From assembly GCA_036403515.1 (NCBI GenBank), contig DASWQV010000034.1:175900-239899 (forward strand): a stretch of 64,000 bases of DNA, read 5' to 3'. Shown here in pieces: positions 33,002-41,857 of the stretch (position 1 is its first letter; each line of letters begins with the position of its first letter). The DNA comes from VRUE01 sp036403515 (GTDB lineage Bacteria; Actinomycetota; Thermoleophilia; Solirubrobacterales; 70-9). The notes beneath the pieces are model-generated. The model searched no databases and was not told the origin of the DNA. It was given only the letters and a program-made list of their open reading frames with translations. A program made the position numbers and the translations under genes.

Positions 33002-34594
33002 CTACCAGGCGTCGATGAAGCGACCGCTGCGGCTGGTCGGCTGGGCGGGTGCCGCCGCGGCGAGGGTCGAGGCGATCAGGGACCGTGTCTCGGCCGGGTC
33101 GATCACGTCGTCGATCTCGAAGAGAGTCGCCGCGTTGAGCGCCCTGGCGTTCTCCTCGGCGGCGGCGGTGAGGTCGCGGACGCGCTGCTCGCGCTCGCCG
33201 TCGTCCTCGATTGCGTCGAGCTCCTTGCGCAGGGCCAGCCTGACCGCCCCTTCCAGCCCCATCGGGCCGAGGTGCGCCGAGGGCCAAGCGACGGTGAGCA
33301 GCGGCTCGTGCAAGCTGCCGCCGGCCATCGCCTGGGCGCCGAGGCCATAGCCGCGGCGCAGGATCACGGCGATGAGCGGAACGCTCAGCGCCGCGCCCGC
33401 GATCAGCAGGCGTGAGGCGTGGCGGACCAGGCCGGTGGCCTCGGCCTCGGGGCCGACCATCATCCCCGGCGTGTCGATCAGCGAGACGACGGGAAGCCCA
33501 AAGCTGTCGCAGAGCTGCAGGAAGCGGGCCCCCTTGTCTCCGGCGTCGCTGGTGATCGCCCCGGCGACGTGGCGGGTGTCGTTGGCGATCAGGCCGAGCG
33601 GGCGGCCCTCGATACGGGCCAGGGCGGTGACCATCTCCGGGGCGAAACGCTCGCGCAGGAAGGTCACCGAGCCGGCATCGGCGAGCGTCTCGATGATCGG
33701 CTGCACCGCGTAGGCGCGGCGCCGGCGTTCGGGCACGGCATCGCGGAGGGGAGCCTGATCGGGTGCCCGATCGGCTGGTGTCGAGCCCTGGAAATAGGCC
33801 AGCAGGCGCTTCGCCGCCTCGGTCGCAGCCGCCTCGTCGGCGACGACCAGGTCGACCACGCCGTTGCCGGCCTGTATCGAGATCGGTCCCACCTCGTCGG
33901 GATCGACCCTGCCGAGGCCGCCGCCCTCGATCATCGCCGGGCCGCCCATGCCCAAAGAAATGGTCTCGGTGGCGACGATCAGGTCCGAACAGCCGGCGAT
34001 CACGGCGTTGCCGGCGAAGCAGCGCCCGGCGACGACGGCGATCCGCGGCACGAGGCCGGAGAGCCGCGCCCAGAGGGCGAAGGCGCGGGTGTCGAGGGCG
34101 GAGACGACGGGGTAGTCGGTGTCGCCCGGACGGCCACCGCCGCCCTCGGCGAAGAAGACGGTGGGCAGGCGCATGCGCTCGATCAGCTCGAAGAGGCGGT
34201 CCTTCTTGCGGTGGCCGAGGGTGCCCTGGGTGCCGGCGAGAACGGTGTAGTCGTAGGAGAGCACGGCGCAGGCGCTGCGCTCGCCGAACAGGTCGCCGTT
34301 GATGCGAGCGGTCCCCGCCACCAGCCCGTCGGCGGGAGTCTTTGCGATCAGGTCCTCGACCCCGCGCCGGCCCCGCTGGGCTGCGATCGCGAAACGGCCG
34401 TACTCGACGAGCGAGCCGGGATCGACGAGGTCGGCGACGTTCTCGCGCGCCGTGCGGGCGCCGGCGGCGTGGCGTCGCTCCACGGCTTCCTCGCGTGCCT
34501 CGTCCCGGGTCAGCTCCGCGCGCACGAGCAACTCGGCGAGATCCGGGCGTTCCCTTTCGCCGCTGGTCGGCTTCTCATCGGACACGGCCGGCAT
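33002..34594 (-). CDS. Acyl-CoA carboxylase carboxyltransferase (beta) subunit
   Basis: 530 aa. Two crotonase-like halves: the N-terminal half has CAVLSYDYTVLAGTQGTLGH and SLGMGGPAMIEGGGLG, the C-terminal half has VSLIDTPGMMVGPEAEATG and AVILRRGYGLGAQAMAGGSL. These are the acyl-CoA and biotin-binding oxyanion elements of propionyl/acetyl/methylcrotonyl-CoA carboxylase beta chains. The matching biotin carboxylase alpha chain is not in the window. Substrate chain length cannot be assigned. Confidence 0.9.
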   Translation of the reverse strand: MPAVSDEKPTSGERERPDLAELLVRAELTRDEAREEAVERRHAAGARTARENVADLVDPGSLVEYGRFAIAAQRGRRGVEDLIAKTPADGLVAGTARINGDLFGERSACAVLSYDYTVLAGTQGTLGHRKKDRLFELIERMRLPTVFFAEGGGGRPGDTDYPVVSALDTRAFALWARLSGLVPRIAVVAGRCFAGNAVIAGCSDLIVATETISLGMGGPAMIEGGGLGRVDPDEVGPISIQAGNGVVDLVVADEAAATEAAKRLLAYFQGSTPADRAPDQAPLRDAVPERRRRAYAVQPIIETLADAGSVTFLRERFAPEMVTALARIEGRPLGLIANDTRHVAGAITSDAGDKGARFLQLCDSFGLPVVSLIDTPGMMVGPEAEATGLVRHASRLLIAGAALSVPLIAVILRRGYGLGAQAMAGGSLHEPLLTVAWPSAHLGPMGLEGAVRLALRKELDAIEDDGEREQRVRDLTAAAEENARALNAATLFEIDDVIDPAETRSLIASTLAAAAPAQPTSRSGRFIDAW

Positions 34595-34722
34595 GTTCCC
34601 AGACGCCGGGCGGGCTCCGCCTGTCTCACTTGCGGGCTTGAACGCTCGCGGTTTCCTATGTAGCTTGCTGGTCTATTCGTCCAGGAGCCCTGCGCAGCGG
34701 CAGGTGCAAGAAGGAGGCAAGT

Positions 34723-35331
34723 TTGAAGCAACGACTTTTCCGTCCCGGTTCCGTGAAGGGCACTATCGCAATCGCCGTGGGGCTGACCGCCTGCCTGGCT
34801 CTAGCTCCTGCCCTGGCCGATGCCGCAACGACTGAACTTGGCAGCGCAAACACCGTCTATATAAAGGCCGGAGGCAGCGGCCCCGAGGGTGGTCTGCACT
34901 TCGTCGCCCCCAAGACGATCGTCGCTGGCGAAGACCTCGAGGTGCTCAACCAGACCAACCCACACCGCGTTGGCCCACACACCTTCTCGTTGGTCACCAA
35001 GGGCTCGATCCCGAAGACGCCGAAGGCGCGGCAGACCTGCTTCACCCCCAAACACATCTGCATGTCGATCGCCAAGTGGCACGGAACCAACGGCAACGGC
35101 CCGGTCACCAAAAATCCCGCCAAAGCGGGCCTGGCGGGCTGGGACGCCCTCGGCAGCGTGACCAAGAAGGGCGATTCCTGGTTCACCGGCGAAAAAGAAC
35201 CGGGAACGTCGATCGTGCAGCCGGTCAGCGCCGCCGCCGGGACGACGATCTACTTCATGTGCGCGATCCACCCGTTCATGCATGGATCGATCGAAGTGGT
35301 GGCTCCGGCCCCCGTGGTTCCAGGGGCCTAG
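34723..35331 (+). CDS. Exported cupredoxin-like copper protein
   Basis: 202 aa from TTG at 34723, supported by AAGGAGG. Signal peptide (TIAIAVGLTACLALAPALADA). A plastocyanin-type fold with type-1 copper ligands His in VGPHTFSLV and Cys/His/Met in FMCAIHPFMHGS near the C-terminus, plus an insert with two further Cys (RQTCFTPKHICMS). Its 3' end overlaps the multicopper oxidase gene, suggesting the two exchange electrons or are co-regulated. Confidence 0.82.
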   Translation: MKQRLFRPGSVKGTIAIAVGLTACLALAPALADAATTELGSANTVYIKAGGSGPEGGLHFVAPKTIVAGEDLEVLNQTNPHRVGPHTFSLVTKGSIPKTPKARQTCFTPKHICMSIAKWHGTNGNGPVTKNPAKAGLAGWDALGSVTKKGDSWFTGEKEPGTSIVQPVSAAAGTTIYFMCAIHPFMHGSIEVVAPAPVVPGA

Positions 35332-36931
35332 CAACACGGCTGGTCCTGCTTCAGATTCGCCGCGCCTGGGGCGCCGAGCTTTCCTCGGCGCCCTGGGCAG
35401 CGGCGCTCTCGCAACGGCACTGCCGCTCGGAGTCCGCCCCGGTGCTCTCTTGGCGCCAGGCGGGCGGTCACCGCGCCCCTCCGCGGCCGAGCCGTTCCGT
35501 GTCCGCTTGCCAATCCCAGAGGAGCTGACCGGCGCTCGCCTGCGCATTCCGGTTCGCGAGGCCGAGGTGCCGATCATGCCCGGCGCGCCGACCCGGATGT
35601 GGACCTACGGGGGCAGCTTCCCCGGTCCGACGATCCGGCGCCCGGCCGGTCATCGCACCGAGGTCACCTTCCACCACGAACTGCCGCGCTCGGTCGGGGA
35701 GCTGACCGTCCACCTGCACGGCGGCCACAACCGCACCCAATTCGACGGCCAGCCGGGAGGGCTGACGCCGGCGCACGCACGCTCCTTCTACTGCGACATT
35801 CCGTCTGGCCTTTCGCCACGGCGGTCGGGTAACGACCTGCTCCTGGTCCCGGGCGGAAGGCGCACCTACATCTACGACTTGACCGAGGACGGCAGGCCCG
35901 AACGGGCGGCCTTCCAGTGGTACCACGACCACCGCCTCGACCACACCTCCCGCAACATCTGGCACGGGCTGGCCGGAATGTGGATCGTCGAGGACGAGCT
36001 CGAAGAGAGCCTGCCCTTGCCACGCGGCGATCGGGATATCCCGCTGATGATCGCCGATCGCTCGTTCGATCGCCACAATCAGCTGACCGACCCGTTCACC
36101 GACCGGCGGCCGCCAGACGACGGCATCAACGCCCGCGACGTGCTGGTCAACGGGGCATACATGCCCCACCACCGGGTGACGGCGCAGCGCCACCGCCTGC
36201 GGATCCTCAACGTCTCGCAGTTCCGGCCGTTCAACCTCTACCTGTCCAACGGCGCGCCGATGATCCAGATCGGCACCGACAGCGGCCTGATGCCGAAGCC
36301 GGTGCGGCGCGCCGAGGTGATGCTGGGACCGGGCGAGCGAGCCGAGCTGATCGTCGATTTCGCCGCCGCGGCGGGGCAGAGGGTGGAGCTGCGCAGCGGC
36401 CAGCGCCACGGCGCCAGGAACCCCCTCGGCACCCGGCCCTACATCGGCGCGCTGATGCAGTTCCGGGTCGACTCACAGCGCCTTCCCGATCGCAGCCGGG
36501 TGCCGCGCAAGCTGCGGCCGCTGCCGGCCTGGACCAAGCACGTCTCGCGAACTCCCAAGCGCAGCTGGGAGATCTCGATCGGCGGCGGCTTCAGGACGAC
36601 CTGGCTGATCAACGGCAGGACCTTCAACCCGGCCCGTGCCGACGCTCGCCCGAAGCTCGGCACGACCGAGACCTGGGAGATCGTCAACCGCACCGAAGTC
36701 GCCCACATGATGCATATCCACGCCACCGACTGGTACTTGCTGTCGCGCAACGGCAAGCCGCCGCCGGCCTGGGAAGACTGTCTGAAGGAGACCTTCTTCG
36801 TCTACCCCCGGGAACGCATCCTCCTCGCCGGCCACTTCTCCGACTACACCGGCAAGTTCGTCATCCACTGCCACATGCTCGACCACGAGGACCACGGTCT
36901 GATGACGCAGTTCGAGATAGTCAAGCCCTGA
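35282..36931 (+). CDS. Tat-exported multicopper oxidase
   Basis: 549 aa. Twin-arginine signal (LGRRAFLGALGSGALATALP) at residues about 29-48. All four copper-binding blocks are visible: HLHGGHNRTQFDG, WYHDHRLDHT, HMMHIHATDWYLL and HCHMLDHEDHGLM (the last with the type-1 Cys and axial Met). Related CotA, laccase and bilirubin-oxidase-type enzymes oxidise phenols or metals with O2. It starts inside the cupredoxin gene; no later in-frame start precedes the Tat motif. Substrate unknown. Confidence 0.9.
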   Translation: MDRSKWWLRPPWFQGPSNTAGPASDSPRLGRRAFLGALGSGALATALPLGVRPGALLAPGGRSPRPSAAEPFRVRLPIPEELTGARLRIPVREAEVPIMPGAPTRMWTYGGSFPGPTIRRPAGHRTEVTFHHELPRSVGELTVHLHGGHNRTQFDGQPGGLTPAHARSFYCDIPSGLSPRRSGNDLLLVPGGRRTYIYDLTEDGRPERAAFQWYHDHRLDHTSRNIWHGLAGMWIVEDELEESLPLPRGDRDIPLMIADRSFDRHNQLTDPFTDRRPPDDGINARDVLVNGAYMPHHRVTAQRHRLRILNVSQFRPFNLYLSNGAPMIQIGTDSGLMPKPVRRAEVMLGPGERAELIVDFAAAAGQRVELRSGQRHGARNPLGTRPYIGALMQFRVDSQRLPDRSRVPRKLRPLPAWTKHVSRTPKRSWEISIGGGFRTTWLINGRTFNPARADARPKLGTTETWEIVNRTEVAHMMHIHATDWYLLSRNGKPPPAWEDCLKETFFVYPRERILLAGHFSDYTGKFVIHCHMLDHEDHGLMTQFEIVKP

Positions 36932-36996
36932 GGGTCCGCCCAGAACCTCCTCGCGCACGCCTGGCGCGCGGAGCTTCCCGAACGGACCCTCAGGGC
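36925..36996. terminator. 14-bp perfect inverted repeat spanning the oxidase stop codon
   Basis: GCCCTGAGGGTCCG (36925-36938) and its exact complement CGGACCCTCAGGGC (36983-36996) enclose a 44-nt loop with its own GC-rich hairpin. The left arm contains the TGA of the oxidase gene. No U-run; possible factor-dependent terminator or 3' stability element. Confidence 0.5.
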
Positions 36997-37035
36997 CGTG
37001 GGTCGGCCGGTCCTCCGCTTGGTACGTTGCGATCG

Positions 37036-37611
37036 ATGGACCCACTACTGCAGGAGTTGCGAGCAAACGTTGAAGCGAGTGATTTCGCCGCTGTGACGCT
37101 GTATGCAATGGTTGACGGCCATCTGGTCGTTGGCGAATTCTGCTCGGCGCGCCATTTCACCGAGGACTTCAACGAGCGCACAAAGACGCGGATCGTCGAA
37201 GCCGAGATGGACGTAGGGCCACCTAACGTGAGCGTCGATCAGCTTCGCTCGCTTCACTTTGCAAATCCCGATGCCGAGCCCGACGAGCGCTACGTAACAT
37301 TGCGCTCCGCCTCGATCGTCTCCCTGGGCGATCAGGTGGTCGAGTTGCCGAGCTCCGCCTGGATACAGAGTCGATCAGCGCCTGGTGGCTGGGAGAGTGG
37401 TCACTTCCACCGGGTGCTGCGGGCTCCGCGGCGTCCTAGCTGGGCGCGTAGTTTCAGGCGCCGATCAGCTCAATACGGTAGCCGTCGGGGTCGCGCAGGA
37501 AGCAGATCAGGTGGCCCTCGGTGCGGCCGCCCGGACGGTAAGGCGGTTTTTCCGGTTCGATGCCGTCGGCGGCGAGTTCCTCGAGGGCGGCGCCGAGCTC
37601 ATCGACCATGA
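37036..37611 (+). CDS. Hypothetical protein, probably with a lost stop codon
   Basis: The first about 135 codons look genuinely coding (MDPLLQELRANVEASDFAAV, FTEDFNERTKTRIVEAEMDV). From about 37440 the frame runs antisense through the glyoxalase gene as Arg-rich low-complexity sequence. I infer that the original protein ended near 37440 and that a small mutation or frameshift extended it. No domain recognised, and no ribosome site of note before the ATG at 37036. Confidence 0.45.
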   Translation: MDPLLQELRANVEASDFAAVTLYAMVDGHLVVGEFCSARHFTEDFNERTKTRIVEAEMDVGPPNVSVDQLRSLHFANPDAEPDERYVTLRSASIVSLGDQVVELPSSAWIQSRSAPGGWESGHFHRVLRAPRRPSWARSFRRRSAQYGSRRGRAGSRSGGPRCGRPDGKAVFPVRCRRRRVPRGRRRAHRP

Positions 37612-37849
37612 GGGCGATGTGGTTGTAGCCGGTGCCGTGCTCGTAGGAGGTGACGCCGTGGTTGTACGTGAGCTCCAGGATCGGGTCCTCACCGGGCAGA
37701 TTCATGAAGACGTTGATCGCCTCATCTCCAATCGGCATCCGGCCGGTCTCTTCGAAGCCGATCTTTTCGTAAAAGGAGACCGAGCGGTCGATATCGCCGA
37801 TTCGGTAGCAGGTGTGAAGGAATCGATAGGAACGTCGAGTCTCCGGCAT
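37454..37849 (-). CDS. Glyoxalase I-like (lactoylglutathione lyase family) protein
   Basis: 131 aa. YRFLHTCYRIGDIDRSVSFY and FYEKIGFEETGRMPIG, LELTYNHGVTSYEHGTGYNH, CFLRDPDGYRIELIG. The His and Glu metal ligands expected for glyoxalase I are at equivalent places (HTCYR, LELTYNHG, YNHIAL, IELIG). The canonical enzyme isomerises hemithioacetals of methylglyoxal; actinobacteria would use mycothiol or another thiol. Confidence 0.88.
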   Translation of the reverse strand: MPETRRSYRFLHTCYRIGDIDRSVSFYEKIGFEETGRMPIGDEAINVFMNLPGEDPILELTYNHGVTSYEHGTGYNHIALMVDELGAALEELAADGIEPEKPPYRPGGRTEGHLICFLRDPDGYRIELIGA

Positions 37850-37966
37850 GGTCGATCAGTATGAGCGTTCCGCCGAAGTCGATCAAGGTCGGTCGGTTGG
37901 AGTCCGGCTCGGCCCTTGATGATCCGGCCGGACGCAGATTGAGCGCGTCCTTGCCTGCCCCTGGCG

Positions 37967-38368
37967 CTAGCCGGCCCACCAGTCGCGCTGGCCATCGACG
38001 TCCCCGCGCGGATCCTCGCCGAGATTGGCCGCGCCGATGACGAGGATCTCGAGGCCCTCCGGCCCGGCCTCGTAGCCTCGCCACGTGCCGGGTGGGACGC
38101 GCACCGCGTCCCATTCCCTGAGCTCGACGACCTCGTCGTCGAGCTTCATCCGGCCGCTGCCGCGCAGGACGACGTACACCTCCTCCTGCTTCCTGTGAGT
38201 GTGGCCGTACGGAAAGCGATAGCCGGGCGGGACGCGCTGGTAGCTCAGGCCGGACTGCTCGAGCCCGAGCGCCTTGGTCGCCATGCGGAACTCCAGATCC
38301 GGCGCGCCGTCGAACTTGGACCCGAGGTCCTCCAGGTCCGCCTTGAGGTTCCTGACGGTGAACGGCAC
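37967..38368 (-). CDS. Cupin-fold protein
   Basis: 133 aa with a single cupin barrel. Motif 1 is PYGHTHRKQEEVYVVLRGSG (His, His, Glu metal ligands) and motif 2 WDAVRVPPGTWRGYEAGPEG; the usual motif-2 His is replaced by Trp. Small cupins of this type are sugar isomerases, dioxygenases or storage-like proteins; the reaction is not deducible. Confidence 0.8.
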   Translation of the reverse strand: MPFTVRNLKADLEDLGSKFDGAPDLEFRMATKALGLEQSGLSYQRVPPGYRFPYGHTHRKQEEVYVVLRGSGRMKLDDEVVELREWDAVRVPPGTWRGYEAGPEGLEILVIGAANLGEDPRGDVDGQRDWWAG

Positions 38369-38495
38369 GGCGCAATCCTAGGGCCAGCTCGAGCGTGACG
38401 GCTTGGGGGACTCGTGCCCGTCCTTGGGGGCATGTGTGCAGGAAGGCCGTTATCGCTGACCCAGGCCCACCTGCCTCCCTACAATTTGCAGCCGA

Positions 38496-40622
38496 ATGGC
38501 ACGCCGGACGCGGGAGCGGAGACGCCGCTCCCATACCTCGAAGTGGAAGAAGGTCACGCTCCCGCTGGGGATCCTGCTTGGCCTAGGCTTGACCGCGGTC
38601 GCTGTCGCCGGCAGCTGGGCGGTAAAGGTCTATGAGTCGGCGCCGCCGTTGTCCAGCCTCAAACCCGTGGAGAAGGGCCGTTCCTCGGCGATCTACGCCG
38701 CCGACGGCAGCCTGATCGGCTTCATCCACGCCGAAAACATCCGCCAGCCGGTTTCTTCGCAGGCGCTGCCGCAGACGCTGCGCGACGCCACGGTCGCGAT
38801 CGAGGACAAGAACTACTTCAATCACGGCGCGCTCGATCCGAGCGGCATCGCCCGCGCCGCCTGGAAGGACCTGCTTGCAGGCGGCAAGCCGGTCCAGGGC
38901 GCCTCGACGATCACCCAGCAGCTGGTCCGCAACCTCTACATCCAGAATCCCGAAGAGACGCTGGAACGAAAGCTGGTCGAAGCCCACCTCGCCTACGAGG
39001 AGGAGGAAGCCCACTCGAAGGAATGGATCCTCACCGCCTATCTGAACACGGCGCCCTACGGGACGGTCGAAGGGGAGACGGCGGTTGGCGCCGAGGCGGC
39101 GGCCCAGACCTACTTCGGCAAGCCGGCGAAAGAGCTGAACCTGACCGAGTCGGCGCTGATCGCCGGCCTCCCGCAGGCTCCCTCCGAATACAACCCCTTC
39201 CTCGATCCCCACGCGGCGCTGCAACGCCGCGACGAGGTGCTGGCGGCGATGCACGACCAGGGTTACATCAGCGGCGCCGAATACCGCGAAGCGATCCACA
39301 GCGGTCTCGGGCTCAGTCCCGGCCACAAGTACCGGATCATCCGTGACCCCTTCCTCTTCGACCTCGTTCAGCAGGAGCTGATCGACAAATACGGCATCAA
39401 CACGGTGCGAACCGGGGGCCTCAAGGCATATACGACGATCGACCCCGAGCTGCAGGAACGCGCGCAGGAAGCGGTCGACTCCTGCGGCGTCTGCTACCCC
39501 GAAGGAGGTCCCGCCGCCGGCCTCGCCTCGATCGATCCCACCAACGGCGAGATCGTCGCGCTCGCCTCGACCGAAGGCTATGAAAGCGAAAGCGAATTCA
39601 ACTACGCCTGGCAGGCGCATCGCCAGCCAGGCTCCTCGTTCAAGACCTACGTCTTGACCACCGCGATCAAGCAGGGCATCGATCCCGCCTCCACCTACTA
39701 CAGCGGCACGTCGCCGATGACACTCGATGTGCCCGGCGGCGGTACCTGGACCGTCAACAACGCCGAGCCCGGTGGCGGCACGATGTCGTTGGAATCCGCC
39801 ACCTGGGAGTCGGTCAACGTCATCTTCGCCCAACTCGACCTCGACGTCGGCCCTGAAAACGTGACCCAGACCGCGCACGAAATGGGAATCGAAACGGACC
39901 TCGAATCGGTTCCGGCAGAGGCCATCGGCGGTCTTCGGGAAGGCGTGACTCCACTTGAACAGGCCGACGGCTACGCGACCCTCGCCAGTGGCGGCATCCA
40001 TCACGATCCAACCGCGATCAGCCGGGTCGAATTCCCGGGCGGCAAGGTCGATGAAACCGATACCGGCGAAGGCGACAGAGTCCTCACCGAGGGCCAGGCA
40101 TACGAAGTGACACGGATACTGGAGGGCGTGATCACCCAGGGCACGGGCGCCGGCTACACCTACATGGGCTGCGGCGCCGAGGCCGGCAAGACCGGCACCT
40201 CGGAGGACCTCTCCGATGCCTGGTTCGTCGGCTACACGCCGCTCTACTCGACCGCCGTCTGGGTCGGCCACCCCCAGTCGCGCGAAGCAACCGGCTTCGG
40301 CGGTCCCACCGCCGGCCCGATCTGGCGCTCGTTCATGGAATCCGCGGTGGCAGGCGACTGCCCCGAATTCTCCGAACCGTCGAGCCTGCCCGAACTCGCC
40401 GGCCTTGACAGCGGGCACACCTCGGGCTCTTACTCCTCGTCTTCGAGCGAATACGAAGGCGAATACGAATACGAAGAAGAAGAAGAAACGGAAAAGCCGT
40501 CCAAGGGAGCGGACGAAAACAACGAAGCGGCGTCCGAAGGGGATCCAACCCCGGAAGCGGCGCCGGCGCCCCAGGCCCCTGCATCGCCGCCGTCTGTCGG
40601 TGGCGGCATCAGCCCTGGCTGA
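38496..40622 (+). CDS. Class A penicillin-binding protein (transglycosylase/transpeptidase)
   Basis: 708 aa. Membrane anchor at about residues 20-45 (VTLPLGILLGLGLTAVAVAG). GT51 transglycosylase with IEDKNYFNHGALDPSGIARA and GASTITQQLVRNLY. Transpeptidase with nucleophile SxxK in PGSSFKTYVL, SxN in WESVNVIF, and KTGTSEDLSDAWFVGY. The C-terminus is an acidic Glu/Tyr-rich run followed by a Pro/Ala tail. The enzyme polymerises and cross-links peptidoglycan outside the membrane. It precedes the kdp regulatory genes by 19 nt, reads in the same direction and may share a transcript. Confidence 0.95.
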   Translation: MARRTRERRRRSHTSKWKKVTLPLGILLGLGLTAVAVAGSWAVKVYESAPPLSSLKPVEKGRSSAIYAADGSLIGFIHAENIRQPVSSQALPQTLRDATVAIEDKNYFNHGALDPSGIARAAWKDLLAGGKPVQGASTITQQLVRNLYIQNPEETLERKLVEAHLAYEEEEAHSKEWILTAYLNTAPYGTVEGETAVGAEAAAQTYFGKPAKELNLTESALIAGLPQAPSEYNPFLDPHAALQRRDEVLAAMHDQGYISGAEYREAIHSGLGLSPGHKYRIIRDPFLFDLVQQELIDKYGINTVRTGGLKAYTTIDPELQERAQEAVDSCGVCYPEGGPAAGLASIDPTNGEIVALASTEGYESESEFNYAWQAHRQPGSSFKTYVLTTAIKQGIDPASTYYSGTSPMTLDVPGGGTWTVNNAEPGGGTMSLESATWESVNVIFAQLDLDVGPENVTQTAHEMGIETDLESVPAEAIGGLREGVTPLEQADGYATLASGGIHHDPTAISRVEFPGGKVDETDTGEGDRVLTEGQAYEVTRILEGVITQGTGAGYTYMGCGAEAGKTGTSEDLSDAWFVGYTPLYSTAVWVGHPQSREATGFGGPTAGPIWRSFMESAVAGDCPEFSEPSSLPELAGLDSGHTSGSYSSSSSEYEGEYEYEEEEETEKPSKGADENNEAASEGDPTPEAAPAPQAPASPPSVGGGISPG

Positions 40623-40641
40623 GCACGCTTAATCTGACGGC

Positions 40642-41790
40642 ATGTCTCGACGCCGATTTCCGCTGGGGTTGAGCGGAGAGCCGCCGGCTACCTGGCTCGG
40701 CCTGCTGGCGACGATCGTCGCCGTGGCGGCAGGCACGGCGATCGTCTACCCGTTGAAGTCGGTCGCCCCAGTCGTCTCGCTCGGCGTCGTCTACCTCCCG
40801 GGGATCCTCTTGATCTCCATCGTCTGGGGGCTGCGCTTGGGCCTGCTGGCCTCGCTGGCGAGCGCGCTCGCCTTCAACTTCTTCCAGATCCCGCCGCTGC
40901 ATCGCTTCACGATCGCCGACGAAGAGAACTGGGTCGCGCTGGCGACCTTCGTGATCGTCGCCGCCGTGAGCAGCAGCGTCGCCGGGCTGGCGCGGGCGCA
41001 GGCGGTGGAGGCGGAGCGCCGGCGCGAACAGGCGGATCGGGCACTCGAGGACCTGGCGACGCTCTCCAAGGAGCGCGACCGGATGCAGGGGGAGATGGTC
41101 GAGGCGGAGGCGCTGCGGCGCAGCGACGAGCTGAAGACGGCCCTCCTGCGCTCGATCTCGCACGATCTGCGCACGCCGCTCACCTCGATGATCGCCAGCG
41201 GCGCGGCGCTGGGCTCGGCGTCGCCGAGCGCCGAGGAGCGGGCGCAGCTGAGCGACGCCGTCGTTGCCGAAGGCGAGCGGCTCTCGCGCCTGGTCGAGAA
41301 CCTGATCGACATGTCGCGACTCGAAGCGGGCAAGGCGGAGCCACATCGCGAGGCGACCGATCTCGCCGACGTTCTCGATGCCGCCCGCGAAGGGACCACG
41401 CGGCCGGATCTGGTGCGGCTGACCGTTGACCGAGAGCTGCCGATCGTGGAGGCCGATGCAACGCAGTTGGAGCGCGCCTTCGCCAACCTGCTCGAGAACG
41501 CGATCCGCCACGGCGGCAGTCGGCCGGTGCTCGTCAAGTCGCGGCTGATCGGTGGCAAGATCATGCTGCGCGTGGTCGACCAGGGTCCCGGCATCCCGGA
41601 AAGCGAGTGGCAGCGGATCTTCGAGCCGTTCCATCGCGGCGCGGCCAACGGCGTGCGGGGCGGCACCGGGTTGGGCTTGGCGATCGCCAAGGGCTTCGTT
41701 GAGGCCAACGGCGGCGAGATTGCGGTCGAATCGCTGCCCGGACAGGGCAGCAGCTTCATCGTCTCGATGCCCTACCGGGACCGCGCGTGA
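40642..41790 (+). CDS. kdpD: KdpD C-terminal-half histidine kinase (DUF4118-HisKA-HATPase)
   Basis: 382 aa. Four membrane helices of the DUF4118 type (residues about 18-115, with LGVVYLPGILLISIVWGLRL and SALAFNFFQIPPLHRF). Then the phospho-acceptor His in LRSISHDLRTPLTSM, N-box NLLENAIRHG, and G-boxes DQGPGIPESEW and GGTGLGLAIAKG. This is the membrane and kinase half of KdpD. The cytoplasmic KdpD/USP sensor half is a separate gene at 47374. It presumably phosphorylates KdpE in response to low potassium or turgor. Confidence 0.9.
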   Translation: MSRRRFPLGLSGEPPATWLGLLATIVAVAAGTAIVYPLKSVAPVVSLGVVYLPGILLISIVWGLRLGLLASLASALAFNFFQIPPLHRFTIADEENWVALATFVIVAAVSSSVAGLARAQAVEAERRREQADRALEDLATLSKERDRMQGEMVEAEALRRSDELKTALLRSISHDLRTPLTSMIASGAALGSASPSAEERAQLSDAVVAEGERLSRLVENLIDMSRLEAGKAEPHREATDLADVLDAAREGTTRPDLVRLTVDRELPIVEADATQLERAFANLLENAIRHGGSRPVLVKSRLIGGKIMLRVVDQGPGIPESEWQRIFEPFHRGAANGVRGGTGLGLAIAKGFVEANGGEIAVESLPGQGSSFIVSMPYRDRA

Positions 41791-41857
41791 GCGCGGCAAT
41801 CGGGGCGGCGCCAACCAGCCGTTCGATCTCGTCGCGGTCGGCGTGCCAGGTCATTGT

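Noticed and set aside
38583..40418. 611-codon minus-strand frame opposite the penicillin-binding protein
   Set aside because: The plus strand encodes a full class A PBP with all catalytic motifs; the opposite frame is a shadow.
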